A stretch of DNA of 35,799 nt from Paracoccaceae bacterium (GTDB taxonomy: Bacteria > Pseudomonadota > Alphaproteobacteria > Rhodobacterales > Rhodobacteraceae). How positions within the stretch are numbered: position 1 is the stretch's first letter; each line of letters begins with the position of its first letter. Below the pieces are notes generated by a model that did no database searches, was not told where the DNA came from, and worked only from the letters and a program-made list of their open reading frames with translations. Both the position numbers and the translations under genes were made by a program. Shown here in pieces: positions 23,546-32,037 of this stretch. Location of the stretch: the NCBI GenBank assembly GCA_029246285.1, contig JAQWNW010000085.1:1-35799 (forward strand). The letters run 5' to 3'.

Positions 23546-25093
23546 GTGACAAAAGATAAACAGGAGCGGCCTGAAACGGCCGCTCCTGCTATTCAATTAA
23601 AAAATATTTCTAAAAGTTTTGGTCCTGTTCAAGCGAACAAAAATATTTCACTTACAGTAAATTCTGGCACTATTCATGGGATTGTAGGGGAGAACGGAGC
23701 AGGAAAATCCACGCTGATGTCAATTCTTTACGGATTTTACAAGGCTGATTCCGGTGATATTTATATAAGAAACGCCAAAACTTCAATTCCCGACAGTCAA
23801 GCTGCTATCTCAGCAGGTATTGGCATGGTATTTCAACATTTCAAATTAGTAGAAAACTTTACAGTGCTAGAAAATGTCATTTTGGGCGCTGAGGATGGGG
23901 CTTTACTTAAAGACTCTCTATCCAAAGCAAGAAGACAATTACAAGAGTTATCGACTGAATACGAATTAGATGTAGACCCAGACGCAATCATTGAAAATTT
24001 ATCTGTAGGCTTACAACAGAGAGTTGAAATTTTAAAAGCTCTTTACAGACGAGCAAATATTCTAATTCTAGATGAGCCAACTGGAGTTCTCACACCTGCT
24101 GAAGCTGATCATTTATTTAGAATATTGAAAAATTTGCGCGACCAAGGAAAAACAGTTATTTTAATTACACATAAGTTACGCGAAATAATGGATGCGACAG
24201 ATACTGTGAGCGTAATGCGCTCAGGCGAAATGACAGCAACCATAAAGACAAATCAAACCAGCCCTGAAAAGTTGGCAGAATTAATGGTTGGGCGCAAAGT
24301 ATTATTGAATGTATCAAAAAGTGTGGCGAAAGCTGGTGATATCGCTCTTGAAGTCAAGGATTTAAAAGTCACTGATGAAAAAGGTGTGTTACGAGTAAAA
24401 GGTATTACCTTCAATGTTCGAGAAGGCGAAATACTTGGAATCGCTGGAGTAGCTGGGAACGGTCAGTCTGAACTATTAGAAGCTTTAGGCGGTTTTAGAA
24501 AATCTCAGGGTTTAGTGTCTGTTTACGGACACTCTTTAGATTTAGAGAGCCCCTCTGGACAGGAAATTCGTGATCAATCAATTGCCCATGTACCTGAAGA
24601 CAGGCAGAGACTGGGTTTAATAATGGATTTTACCGCTTGGGAAAACATCGGATTTGGCTATCAACATGAACCTGAATATTCAAATAGTTGGGGTTTAATG
24701 AACAATAGAAAAATGCGAAAAGATGCTTCTAATAAAATGGAAAAGTTTGACGTACGACCTTCAAATATAAAACTAAAAGTACGCAATTTTTCCGGTGGAA
24801 ACCAACAAAAATTAGTTCTTGCTCGCGAAATAGAACGCAATCCCGATATACTTTTGATCGGTCAGCCTACTCGAGGAGTAGATATTGGAGCGATCGAATT
24901 CATTCATAACGAAATTATTAAAATGAGAGACGAAGGCAAGGCTATAATTCTTGTTTCCGTTGAGCTCGACGAAATCCTTTCTCTTACTGATAGAGTTTCT
25001 GTGATGTTTGACGGAAATTTGGTTGGAGACCGAATAACTCGTGAAACAAATGCAAGGGAACTGGGACTTTTAATGGGAGGCGAAACAGATTAG
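23546..25093 (+). CDS. ABC transporter ATP-binding protein with two ATPase domains (nucleoside/sugar type)
   Basis: Powers the BMP importer. It has 515 residues in two fused ATPase domains, as in RbsA/MglA-like proteins. Domain 1 is complete: GENGAGKST (48-56), signature LSVGLQQRVEI, Walker B ILILDEPTGVLT. Domain 2 is degenerate: its Walker A reads GVAGNGQSE (no Lys), and Walker B reads LLIGQPTRGVD with Gln for the catalytic Glu, while the signature FSGGNQQKLVLARE is intact. This asymmetry is normal for the family, with one hydrolytic site. The start is GTG at 23546 with AAGGAAAG upstream, 12 bases after the binding-protein stop. The stop abuts the next ATG. Confidence 0.94.
   Translation: MTKDKQERPETAAPAIQLKNISKSFGPVQANKNISLTVNSGTIHGIVGENGAGKSTLMSILYGFYKADSGDIYIRNAKTSIPDSQAAISAGIGMVFQHFKLVENFTVLENVILGAEDGALLKDSLSKARRQLQELSTEYELDVDPDAIIENLSVGLQQRVEILKALYRRANILILDEPTGVLTPAEADHLFRILKNLRDQGKTVILITHKLREIMDATDTVSVMRSGEMTATIKTNQTSPEKLAELMVGRKVLLNVSKSVAKAGDIALEVKDLKVTDEKGVLRVKGITFNVREGEILGIAGVAGNGQSELLEALGGFRKSQGLVSVYGHSLDLESPSGQEIRDQSIAHVPEDRQRLGLIMDFTAWENIGFGYQHEPEYSNSWGLMNNRKMRKDASNKMEKFDVRPSNIKLKVRNFSGGNQQKLVLAREIERNPDILLIGQPTRGVDIGAIEFIHNEIIKMRDEGKAIILVSVELDEILSLTDRVSVMFDGNLVGDRITRETNARELGLLMGGETD
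23561..23588 (+). other. 11-bp GC-rich hairpin in the first codons of the transporter ATPase gene
   Basis: CAGGAGCGGCC (23561-23571), loop TGAAAC, GGCCGCTCCTG (23578-23588): a perfect 11-bp stem in an AT-rich region, 27 bases after the binding-protein stop and inside codons 6-15 of the ATPase. No T-run follows, so it is not an intrinsic terminator. It could protect the 3' end of the binding-protein mRNA or slow ATPase translation. Confidence 0.75.
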
Positions 25094-26188
25094 ATGAAAA
25101 AGCTTCCAACATGGATAGATATTTTACTAATTCCACTCATTAATCTAGCTATAGCTCTTTTCTTATCCGCTCTAGTAGTCCTTTACATCGGTGAAGACCC
25201 CATGGACGCACTAAGCATCATGATAAAAGGAGCGATCGGTAGCTCGTATGGATGGGGATACACTCTCTATTATGCCACTAATTTCATCTTTACAGGGCTT
25301 GCTGTTTCTGTCGCATTTCACGCAAAGATGTTCAATATTGGTGGGGAGGGACAAGCTGCACTAGGAGGCCTTGGTGTAGCACTAGTTTGCCTCATGTTTC
25401 CTTGGCCGCATTGGATCCTTGCTCTTCCAGTGGCAATAATTGGAGGCGCTGTTTTTGGTGCCGCCTGGGCAGCAATACCAGCTTATCTTCAAGCAAAACG
25501 TGGAAGTCATATTGTCATAACAACGATAATGTTCAATTTTATGGCATCAGCGTTGTTAGTTTATCTTTTGGTTAATGTATTGAAAGCACCTGGATCTATG
25601 GCACCTGAAACTGGGCGTTTTATTGAAGGTGCAAGATTGCCTACTGGGCACGATATGCTGGGATGGTTTGGTATTAAATTTTCTAAATCGCCGCCTGTAA
25701 ATATAAGCTTTTTAATATCCCTATTATTTTGTTTTTTTATTTGGTTTTTAATATGGAGAACGAAGCTAGGATATGAAATTCGAGCATTTGGACATTCTGA
25801 AAGTGCCGCAAAATATGCTGGGATCTCGCCAATAAAAATTATAATGGTTTCTATGCTAATCTCTGGAGCACTGGCTGGCTTAATGGGAATAAATTCTGTC
25901 ATGGGTGAGTCAGAACGTTTAGTAATTGACAGTGTGCAGGGCGCCGGATTCATTGGTATCGCCGTTGCATTAATGGGCCGATCACATCCCTTTGGGGTGC
26001 TTTTGGCTGCTATCTTATTTGGAATATTATACCAGGGTGGAGCTGAACTAGCTCTGTGGACAAACATCCCACGTGAGTTAATCGTTGTTATTCAAGCATT
26101 AGTTATTCTTCTAACTGGAGCACTAGATAACATGATAAGAATGCCGATAGAGCGTTTATATTTCAAGATGGTAAGGGCGGGTACATGA
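25094..26188 (+). CDS. ABC transporter permease, BMP/nucleoside type (first subunit)
   Basis: An inner-membrane subunit of the importer. It has 364 residues and about 10 hydrophobic helices. It matches the BPD_transp_2 family through FHAKMFNIGGEGQAALGGLG, GAAWAAIPAYLQAKRGSHIV, the cytoplasmic loop WRTKLGYEIRAFGHSESAAKYAGI that contacts the ATPase, and GAGFIGIAVALMGRSHPFG. The first helix starts near residue 8. The ATG directly follows the ATPase stop, and the stop overlaps the second permease start in ATGA, so all four transporter genes form one unit. The two permeases would make the heteromeric channel seen in YufP/YufQ-like systems. Confidence 0.94.
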   Translation: MKKLPTWIDILLIPLINLAIALFLSALVVLYIGEDPMDALSIMIKGAIGSSYGWGYTLYYATNFIFTGLAVSVAFHAKMFNIGGEGQAALGGLGVALVCLMFPWPHWILALPVAIIGGAVFGAAWAAIPAYLQAKRGSHIVITTIMFNFMASALLVYLLVNVLKAPGSMAPETGRFIEGARLPTGHDMLGWFGIKFSKSPPVNISFLISLLFCFFIWFLIWRTKLGYEIRAFGHSESAAKYAGISPIKIIMVSMLISGALAGLMGINSVMGESERLVIDSVQGAGFIGIAVALMGRSHPFGVLLAAILFGILYQGGAELALWTNIPRELIVVIQALVILLTGALDNMIRMPIERLYFKMVRAGT

Positions 26189-27153
26189 TTGACTTTGATA
26201 CCTTACTACAAGTTTTAGATAGCTCAGTTCGATTAAGCATTCCACTATTGCTTGCTTGCCTCGCCGGCTTGTTTTCAGAAAGAGCTGGTATATTTGATAT
26301 TGGCTTGGAAGGGAAAATGTTAGCTTCTGCATTTGCTGCAGGTGCTGCAGCATTTGTAACTGGTTCAGCTTTAATTGGAATGTTGGCTGGTATTTTTGCA
26401 TCGATCATCCTTTCGGCGGTTCATGGCGTTGCATCCATAACATTCAAAGGAAACCAACTCATTTCGGGGGTTGCAATTAATTTTTTAGCATCTGGTCTAA
26501 CCGCCTTAATTGGTCAAAACTGGTTTCGCCAAGGTGGACAAACACCACCTCTAAGTGGATCTGCGAGATTTAATGAAATAACGCTACCACTAGCCGAATT
26601 ACTACGTGATGTGCCAATCTTTGGTAAAATATATTATGAATTGATATCTGGCCATACATTGTTAGTTTACATAGCATTTCTAATTGTTCCGTTAACTTGG
26701 TGGATTTTATTTAGGACAAGATTTGGCTTGCGTTTGCGAGCTGTTGGTGAAAATCCCGCAGCTGTAGATACTTCAGGAATATCAGTCGTTAGACAACGCT
26801 ATGCCGCAATTCTAATTTGTGGAATTCTATGCGGACTAGCAGGCGCGTACTTATCGACAGGTATAGGAGCAGGATTTGGTAAAGAAATGACAGCAGGCAA
26901 AGGTTTTATAGCATTAGCTGCATTGATTTTTGCGAAATGGAAACCGGTACCAGCTCTTTGGGCTTGTTTATTATTTGGTTTTTTAGAGGCAATCGGCATT
27001 CGTTTTCAAAATATTGAAATCCCAGGGGTTGGCACAATACCATTGCAACTAATGCAAGCTTTACCATATATTCTGACTGTAATTATTTTGGCTGGATTTG
27101 TTGGAAAAGCAATTCCACCTAAAGCGGGTGGCGAACCATACAATAAAGAATGA
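26185..27153 (+). CDS. ABC transporter permease, BMP/nucleoside type (second subunit)
   Basis: The second membrane subunit, 322 residues, of the shorter YufQ-like kind. Family marks are LACLAGLFSERAGIFDIGLEGKM near the N-terminus, FKGNQLISGVAINFLASGLT, the ATPase-contact loop FRTRFGLRLRAVGENPAAVDTSGI, and KGFIALAALIFAKWKPVPAL. About 8-9 hydrophobic helices are visible. Its ATG overlaps the stop of the first permease. It ends 43 bases before the SLC13 gene; that gap holds a 22-bp perfect palindrome, so transcription may continue but appears to be punctuated there. Confidence 0.94.
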   Translation: MIDFDTLLQVLDSSVRLSIPLLLACLAGLFSERAGIFDIGLEGKMLASAFAAGAAAFVTGSALIGMLAGIFASIILSAVHGVASITFKGNQLISGVAINFLASGLTALIGQNWFRQGGQTPPLSGSARFNEITLPLAELLRDVPIFGKIYYELISGHTLLVYIAFLIVPLTWWILFRTRFGLRLRAVGENPAAVDTSGISVVRQRYAAILICGILCGLAGAYLSTGIGAGFGKEMTAGKGFIALAALIFAKWKPVPALWACLLFGFLEAIGIRFQNIEIPGVGTIPLQLMQALPYILTVIILAGFVGKAIPPKAGGEPYNKE

Positions 27154-27162
27154 AAATATTTT

Positions 27163-27184
27163 TTGTTCCAAATATTTGGAACAA
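27163..27184. repeat. 22-bp perfect palindrome before the SLC13 gene
   Basis: Arms TTGTTCCAAAT (27163-27173) and ATTTGGAACAA (27174-27184) are exact reverse complements without a spacer. As RNA it would fold into a 9-bp stem with an ATAT loop ending two bases before the GGAGG ribosome site (27186-27190). The T-run lies upstream, not downstream, so it is not a standard terminator. It could be an operator or an RNA punctuation element. Confidence 0.75.
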
Positions 27185-27196
27185 TGGAGGTGAAAA

Positions 27197-29080
27197 ATGG
27201 ACCCGATTATTTTGAATTTCGAAATGATTGTAATGCTTGGTCTATTAACACTTACTGTTTTTTTATTTATATCCGAGATTGTTCGTCTAGATTTAGCTGC
27301 ATTATTAATATTAGTCCTCTTGGGCTGTTTAACTTACCTTCCTGGATTAGACGGGATGATAGAAACAAGAGACTTATTTAACGGTTTTGCTTCCAATGCG
27401 GTAATCTCGATCATTGCTGTTATGATTATTGGCGCTGGCTTAGATAAAACAGGATTAATGTCTCAACTTGCAGCAATTATCTTAAAATACGGTGGGAAAA
27501 CAGAAAAACGAATAATTCCCATTATTTCTAGCTCTGTAGGAGTAATTTCAAGTTTTATGCAAAATGTCGGTGCAGCAGCTTTATACATACCGGTGGTTTC
27601 AAGAATTTCTAGTCGAACAGACATCCCCCTTTCACGACTTTTGATGCCAATGGGTTTTTGCGCAATATTGGGTGGTACTATGACAATGGTAGGGTCCTCA
27701 CCTTTAATTCTCTTGAATGATCTGATCTCCACGACAAATGAAAGCTTACCCACCGATAAAAAGATTGCTTCTTTTTCTCTATTCTCTGTAACACCAATCG
27801 GACTTGCTCTTGTCAGTACTGGAATCATATATTTTATGGTTTTAGGGAAATGGGTATTACCTGGCTCTCCCACTAGAAATGACGCTACCGCAGGTCAATC
27901 AATGAATGAATATTTGAAACGTCTATATGGCTTAAAAGCTGATATTATCGAAGTAGATGTACCAGAAGGAAATATCCTATTGGGAGAAACTTTAAGCGAT
28001 ATCATGGATGCTCATCACTGCTATATTATTGGAACCCATTATAATGGAAAGAATTCCATTGCTCCTCCGTTAACCACCACAATACAGACTCCTTGTAGAT
28101 TGGCTATTTTAGGGAGAGGAAAAGTTATTCGTGCTATGGTGGAGGACTACGGTCTTAAGGTTTTGCCAGCACTTGAGAATTTTTCAGAAGACTTTGCTCC
28201 AACAAAGTCCGGAGTAGCAGAAACAGTTATTCCTCCAGATAGCGCTTTAATAGGAAAAGACGCTCGTGAACTTTCATTTAGAGAAAATTATCGCTGTTCA
28301 ATGTTAGCAATTCATCGTGGTGAAGAAACTTTTAGTAATGTTGAAACAGAGGAGCACGAAGCATCCCAAATCTGGTCGATTCCCTTTAAGGCTGGAGACA
28401 CATTAGTACTTCATACAAGTTGGGACGCATTAAACAAACTCACAGAGGATCGGAACTTTGTTGTAGTAACAACTGACTTTCCTAGAGAAGAATTAAGACC
28501 TCAAAAAGTTGGTTGGGCTTTAATATTTTTTCTAATCGCCTTGGGAATGATTCTATTTACAAATATCCAATTATCTTTGTGTTTGTTAACCGGTGCCGTC
28601 GGTATGATCGTAACGAGAGTTATAGATATTGATGAAGCCTATAACGCCGTTGGGTGGAATACTGTTTTCCTTTTGGCAAGTCTTATCCCATTGGGCCAAG
28701 CAATGCAAAATACAGGGACCGCTGAATGGATTGCTCAACTGGTATTAACTATTTTAGATGGTTGGCCGATATGGGCATTGCAGACTGGAATAGCCATACT
28801 TGCTACAATTTTCACACTAATTATGTCTAATGTTGGGGCCACAGTGCTACTGGTACCACTAGCAATTAGCATTGCTATTGCTGCGGGTGGAGATCCAGGT
28901 TTATTTGCAATGACAGTAGCGATATCCACATCAAATTCATTTTTAATTCCGACACATCAAGTAAACGCATTAATAATGGGACCGGCCGGCTATCGTGTGC
29001 TGGATTTTGTGAAAACGGGTGGGATTATGACTATTCTATTTCTGATTGTGTCAATGGTTATGATGAATATTGTCTTTTAA
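27197..29080 (+). CDS. SLC13/DASS family anion transporter with central RCK_C domains
   Basis: A membrane transporter of 627 residues. The N-terminal half has hydrophobic helices (EMIVMLGLLTLTVFLFISEIV, LAALLILVLLGCLTYLPG, AVISIIAVMIIGAGLDKTG) and the helix-break motif MQNVGAAALYIPVV. A soluble central region (about 215-430) carries two TrkA-C/RCK_C-like domains (KADIIEVDVPEGNILLGETL; VAETVIPPDSALIGKDARELSF). The C-terminal helices contain the second break motif MSNVGATVLLVPLAI. The paired QNV/SNV motifs are the inverted-repeat substrate sites of this family. Related proteins move sulfate or dicarboxylates with sodium; the substrate cannot be told here. The ATG follows GGAGGTG. The last 30 bases overlap the convergent helicase gene. 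Confidence 0.88.
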   Translation: MDPIILNFEMIVMLGLLTLTVFLFISEIVRLDLAALLILVLLGCLTYLPGLDGMIETRDLFNGFASNAVISIIAVMIIGAGLDKTGLMSQLAAIILKYGGKTEKRIIPIISSSVGVISSFMQNVGAAALYIPVVSRISSRTDIPLSRLLMPMGFCAILGGTMTMVGSSPLILLNDLISTTNESLPTDKKIASFSLFSVTPIGLALVSTGIIYFMVLGKWVLPGSPTRNDATAGQSMNEYLKRLYGLKADIIEVDVPEGNILLGETLSDIMDAHHCYIIGTHYNGKNSIAPPLTTTIQTPCRLAILGRGKVIRAMVEDYGLKVLPALENFSEDFAPTKSGVAETVIPPDSALIGKDARELSFRENYRCSMLAIHRGEETFSNVETEEHEASQIWSIPFKAGDTLVLHTSWDALNKLTEDRNFVVVTTDFPREELRPQKVGWALIFFLIALGMILFTNIQLSLCLLTGAVGMIVTRVIDIDEAYNAVGWNTVFLLASLIPLGQAMQNTGTAEWIAQLVLTILDGWPIWALQTGIAILATIFTLIMSNVGATVLLVPLAISIAIAAGGDPGLFAMTVAISTSNSFLIPTHQVNALIMGPAGYRVLDFVKTGGIMTILFLIVSMVMMNIVF

Positions 29081-30544
29081 ATCAACCGTTGTTAACGGAT
29101 TCGTGGGTTTAGACAATTTGTAACGAGTAGCCCATATTAATTTTTCTTGCGCGCGTGTTATCGCAACATATGCTAACCTTTTCCATAAGGGCAAACCAGA
29201 TTCATACCTTTGGGTTTTAGAAGCAGTGTAAATATCTGGCGCAAAGACCTGAACAGTTGGCCACTGGGAACCCTGAGATTTATGAATTGTTACTGCTGCA
29301 CCATGTAAAAATGAGGCTCCCATTCTTGCTGCGAAAGGAATAAATGGTTCATCACTATCGTTATTCTCAATTTTTATTATGCTCGCAGCACTGACATAAG
29401 GGTCTTCAGCACCAATTACATGTAATCTTGAAAAACCTTCTTTTCGCCCGTTTCCTAAAAATATAACCTGAGCTCCCTTTATTAAACCACGAGCTTCTAA
29501 ATCAAGTCTCTTTTTTCTGTGTTTAAGTGGGAGCTCAATCCCATCACATATTAATGGTTCTCCTGGGATTAATTCATCGACTGGTGCATTATATGCAATT
29601 CGAAATGCATTAATTAACCTTACTCTTGTTGAATTTCGCCACACCAACACTGGGGATCTCGACATTATATCACTTACGACACTTTCATTTACTATTACTC
29701 GCTCATCAGTCTCTGAGATTTCAAAAATTTGTTTTTCAAAATCGGTAAAAGTCACTTTGGGGTCAGCTAACGAGTGTGCTAAATCCAAAATAGGGTTATC
29801 TTGTTCTTGTCGATGAATTCGATAAAGGTTTACTTTTTTTTCATCTTCAAGTGCATCAAAGACCATTTTTCCTGAATTACCAACTGGTGCAAGCTGTGCA
29901 GGATCGCCAAATAAAATTAAGGTAGAAAAAATTTCTCGTAAATCTGCCAATTGCTGCTCATCCAACATCGAACTTTCATCTACAAAACCTACATCTAATG
30001 GGTCTTCCCTTCTTTTCCATCCAGTAATAAAATCAGATCCACGCAACCCAGCTGATGCTAATGCACCCGGTATTGACTTATTTGATTCAAAAAATGATTT
30101 AACTCTTTCCAAACTATCTGACGTCAAAGCATCAATAATTGGTTTTTCCTGCCGACCACTCAACCACTCAGCAATCTTTTCAAATTCAGGATCATATATA
30201 GGCGTATATAGAATTCTATGAACTGTTGTAGCGGGAACGCCTTGTTGTCGAATTACACTGGCAGCTTTATTTGTTGGAGCTAATATAGCCAAATTCCGTT
30301 TTTCAGAAGTTTGATTTAACTGATAATCTCCAGAAACAATCTCTAACCCTGCCTTAGCCAAATCAGAAACTATTCTCGCCAACAATAACGTTTTTCCAGA
30401 ACCTGCTTTTCCAATAATTACAAGTTCATTCTTTTTGGAATTATTAAGGGGAGAACATTGCTTATGCTCAAGATCAATCCCTGCATTTGAAAGGATCTCA
30501 ATTATCCTTTTATGGGCATAGTTCTGATCTTTTGAAAACTGCAA
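29051..30544 (-). CDS. RecD-like superfamily 1B DNA helicase
   Basis: A 497-residue ATP-dependent helicase-like protein. Motifs: Walker A GKAGSGKT (45-52), LAPTNKAASVIRQQ with TTVHRILY (motif Ia region), motif II GFVDESSML, motif III FGDPAQLAPVG, YRIHRQ (motif IV region), and the C-terminal UvrD/RecD-type AVTIHKSQGSQWP and RLAYVAITRAQEKLIWATR (motifs V-VI). It lacks the long N-terminal extension of RecD2, and no recB or recC is nearby. Its biological role, probably DNA repair or processing, is not evident from context. The start is TTG at 30544 behind a modest AAAGAG. It lies 57 bases downstream of ccr on the same strand. Confidence 0.87.
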   Translation of the reverse strand: MQFSKDQNYAHKRIIEILSNAGIDLEHKQCSPLNNSKKNELVIIGKAGSGKTLLLARIVSDLAKAGLEIVSGDYQLNQTSEKRNLAILAPTNKAASVIRQQGVPATTVHRILYTPIYDPEFEKIAEWLSGRQEKPIIDALTSDSLERVKSFFESNKSIPGALASAGLRGSDFITGWKRREDPLDVGFVDESSMLDEQQLADLREIFSTLILFGDPAQLAPVGNSGKMVFDALEDEKKVNLYRIHRQEQDNPILDLAHSLADPKVTFTDFEKQIFEISETDERVIVNESVVSDIMSRSPVLVWRNSTRVRLINAFRIAYNAPVDELIPGEPLICDGIELPLKHRKKRLDLEARGLIKGAQVIFLGNGRKEGFSRLHVIGAEDPYVSAASIIKIENNDSDEPFIPFAARMGASFLHGAAVTIHKSQGSQWPTVQVFAPDIYTASKTQRYESGLPLWKRLAYVAITRAQEKLIWATRYKLSKPTNPLTTVDLKDNIHHNH

Positions 30545-30601
30545 GTCATGACTCTTTTTGCCACAGGTTTAACCCTAGAAAGTAGCCCTGACTAGTAGAA
30601 T

Positions 30602-31894
30602 TTACAAATTACCGATAACTTCTAATGTATCTTCAAAAGTCCGTAAACCTGTCTGAGTCGCAGATACTAATACTGCCATATTTCCTGGCTTATGTTCATT
30701 TTTTCTCATTTTTACATGTGCGTCTGGGATTTCTAACCAAGGAAATACCTCAGACATGCATGGGTCAAGTCTGCGCTCTAACATTAACTGATTGGCTGCA
30801 GCTGCTTGTTTTAAATGAGCAAAATGACTTCCTTGGATTCTTTTTTGGTTCATCCAAACATATCGCGCATCCATTGTTAAATTATAACCAGTTGTTCCTG
30901 CGCAGATTACTATCATACCACCTTTTTTACATACAAATGTGGAAACAGGAAACGTAGCTTCTCCAGGGTGCTCAAAAACCATGTCAACATTTACACCTTT
31001 ACCAGTTATTTCCCATATGGCTTTACCAAATTTACGAACCTCACCAAACCAGGTTTTATATTCATCTGAATTTACTGTTGGCAACTGGCCCCAACAATTA
31101 AAATCTTTTCGATTGATGACACCCTTTGCGCCTAAGTCCATTACGAACTCTCGCTTATCCTCATCCGATATTACACCGATAGCATTTGCCCCTGCTGTAT
31201 TAATTAATTGAATTGCAAAAGAGCCTAGTCCTCCAGATGCACCCCAAACAAGGACATTTTGACCAGGTTTTAGTTCGTGGGGATGATGACCAAAAAGCAT
31301 TCTATAAGCTGTCGCTAAAGTAAGCGTGTAACAAGCACTTTCTTCCCATGTTAAGTGCTTTGGCCGTTGCATTAACTGTTGCGCTTGAACCCTTGTAAAC
31401 TGTGCGAACGACCCATCCGGAGTTTCGTAACCCCAAATACGTTGACTAGAAGAAAACATTGGATCTCCGCCATTACATTCTTCATCGTCTCCATCATCTT
31501 GATTGCAATGTACAACCACTTCATCACCAACTTTCCAACGAGTGACTTTATCACCTGTTGCCCAAACTATTCCAGAAGCGTCTGATCCAGCCACATGAAA
31601 ATCTTCTTTATGAACATCAAATGGTGAAATGGGAATACCTAGTCCCGCCCAAATACCATTATAATTAACACCAGCAGCCATCACAAAAACTAAAACTTCA
31701 TTGCTATCCAGAGCTGGTGTTTCTACTACCTCAATCTCAAAGGATTTGCCTGGCTCACCATGCCTTTCCCTCCTAATCGCCCAAGCATACATTTTTTTTG
31801 GTACATACCCTAAGGGAGGTATTTCACCCACTTCATACAAGTCTTTTTCAGATGCTTTATAGGAAATTCTACTATTTGGCGTATCTAATGACAT
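30602..31894 (-). CDS. ccr: Crotonyl-CoA carboxylase/reductase
   Basis: Reductively carboxylates crotonyl-CoA to (2S)-ethylmalonyl-CoA with NADPH and CO2, the signature step of the ethylmalonyl-CoA pathway for acetyl-CoA assimilation. It has 430 residues, the family length. It is a medium-chain dehydrogenase/reductase: AAGVNYNGIWAGLGIPISPF, HVAGSDASGIV, the NADPH loop VWGASGGLGSFAIQL (GASGGLGS at 218-225), and MVFEHPGEATFPVS. KHLTWEESACYTLTLATAYR is typical of Ccr as opposed to simple enoyl reductases. The ATG at 31894 has GGAGAG 4-5 bases upstream; a TTG at 31912 is less likely. It lies in the same cluster as ecm. Confidence 0.97.
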   Translation of the reverse strand: MSLDTPNSRISYKASEKDLYEVGEIPPLGYVPKKMYAWAIRRERHGEPGKSFEIEVVETPALDSNEVLVFVMAAGVNYNGIWAGLGIPISPFDVHKEDFHVAGSDASGIVWATGDKVTRWKVGDEVVVHCNQDDGDDEECNGGDPMFSSSQRIWGYETPDGSFAQFTRVQAQQLMQRPKHLTWEESACYTLTLATAYRMLFGHHPHELKPGQNVLVWGASGGLGSFAIQLINTAGANAIGVISDEDKREFVMDLGAKGVINRKDFNCWGQLPTVNSDEYKTWFGEVRKFGKAIWEITGKGVNVDMVFEHPGEATFPVSTFVCKKGGMIVICAGTTGYNLTMDARYVWMNQKRIQGSHFAHLKQAAAANQLMLERRLDPCMSEVFPWLEIPDAHVKMRKNEHKPGNMAVLVSATQTGLRTFEDTLEVIGNL

Positions 31895-32037
31895 AATGCT
31901 CTCCAGAATCAATCAGGTCTTTGTTCTTATCTATTGGCAATATCATAAAGTAATCACAAGAGTAATTTTAAGAAAAATAAAAATAATTAAGAGAAACTAA
32001 AAATCTAATTTATATAAAAATGCGACATTATATTACT

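Noticed and set aside
23546-25093. Loss of function in the second ATPase domain of the BMP transporter
   Set aside because: The missing Walker A Lys and catalytic Glu are normal for this transporter family, so they are not a sign of decay.
25561-26067. 168-codon open frame on the minus strand inside the first ABC permease gene
   Set aside because: It is a shadow of the conserved permease frame, with a proline- and lysine-rich composition typical of antisense membrane-protein reading frames.
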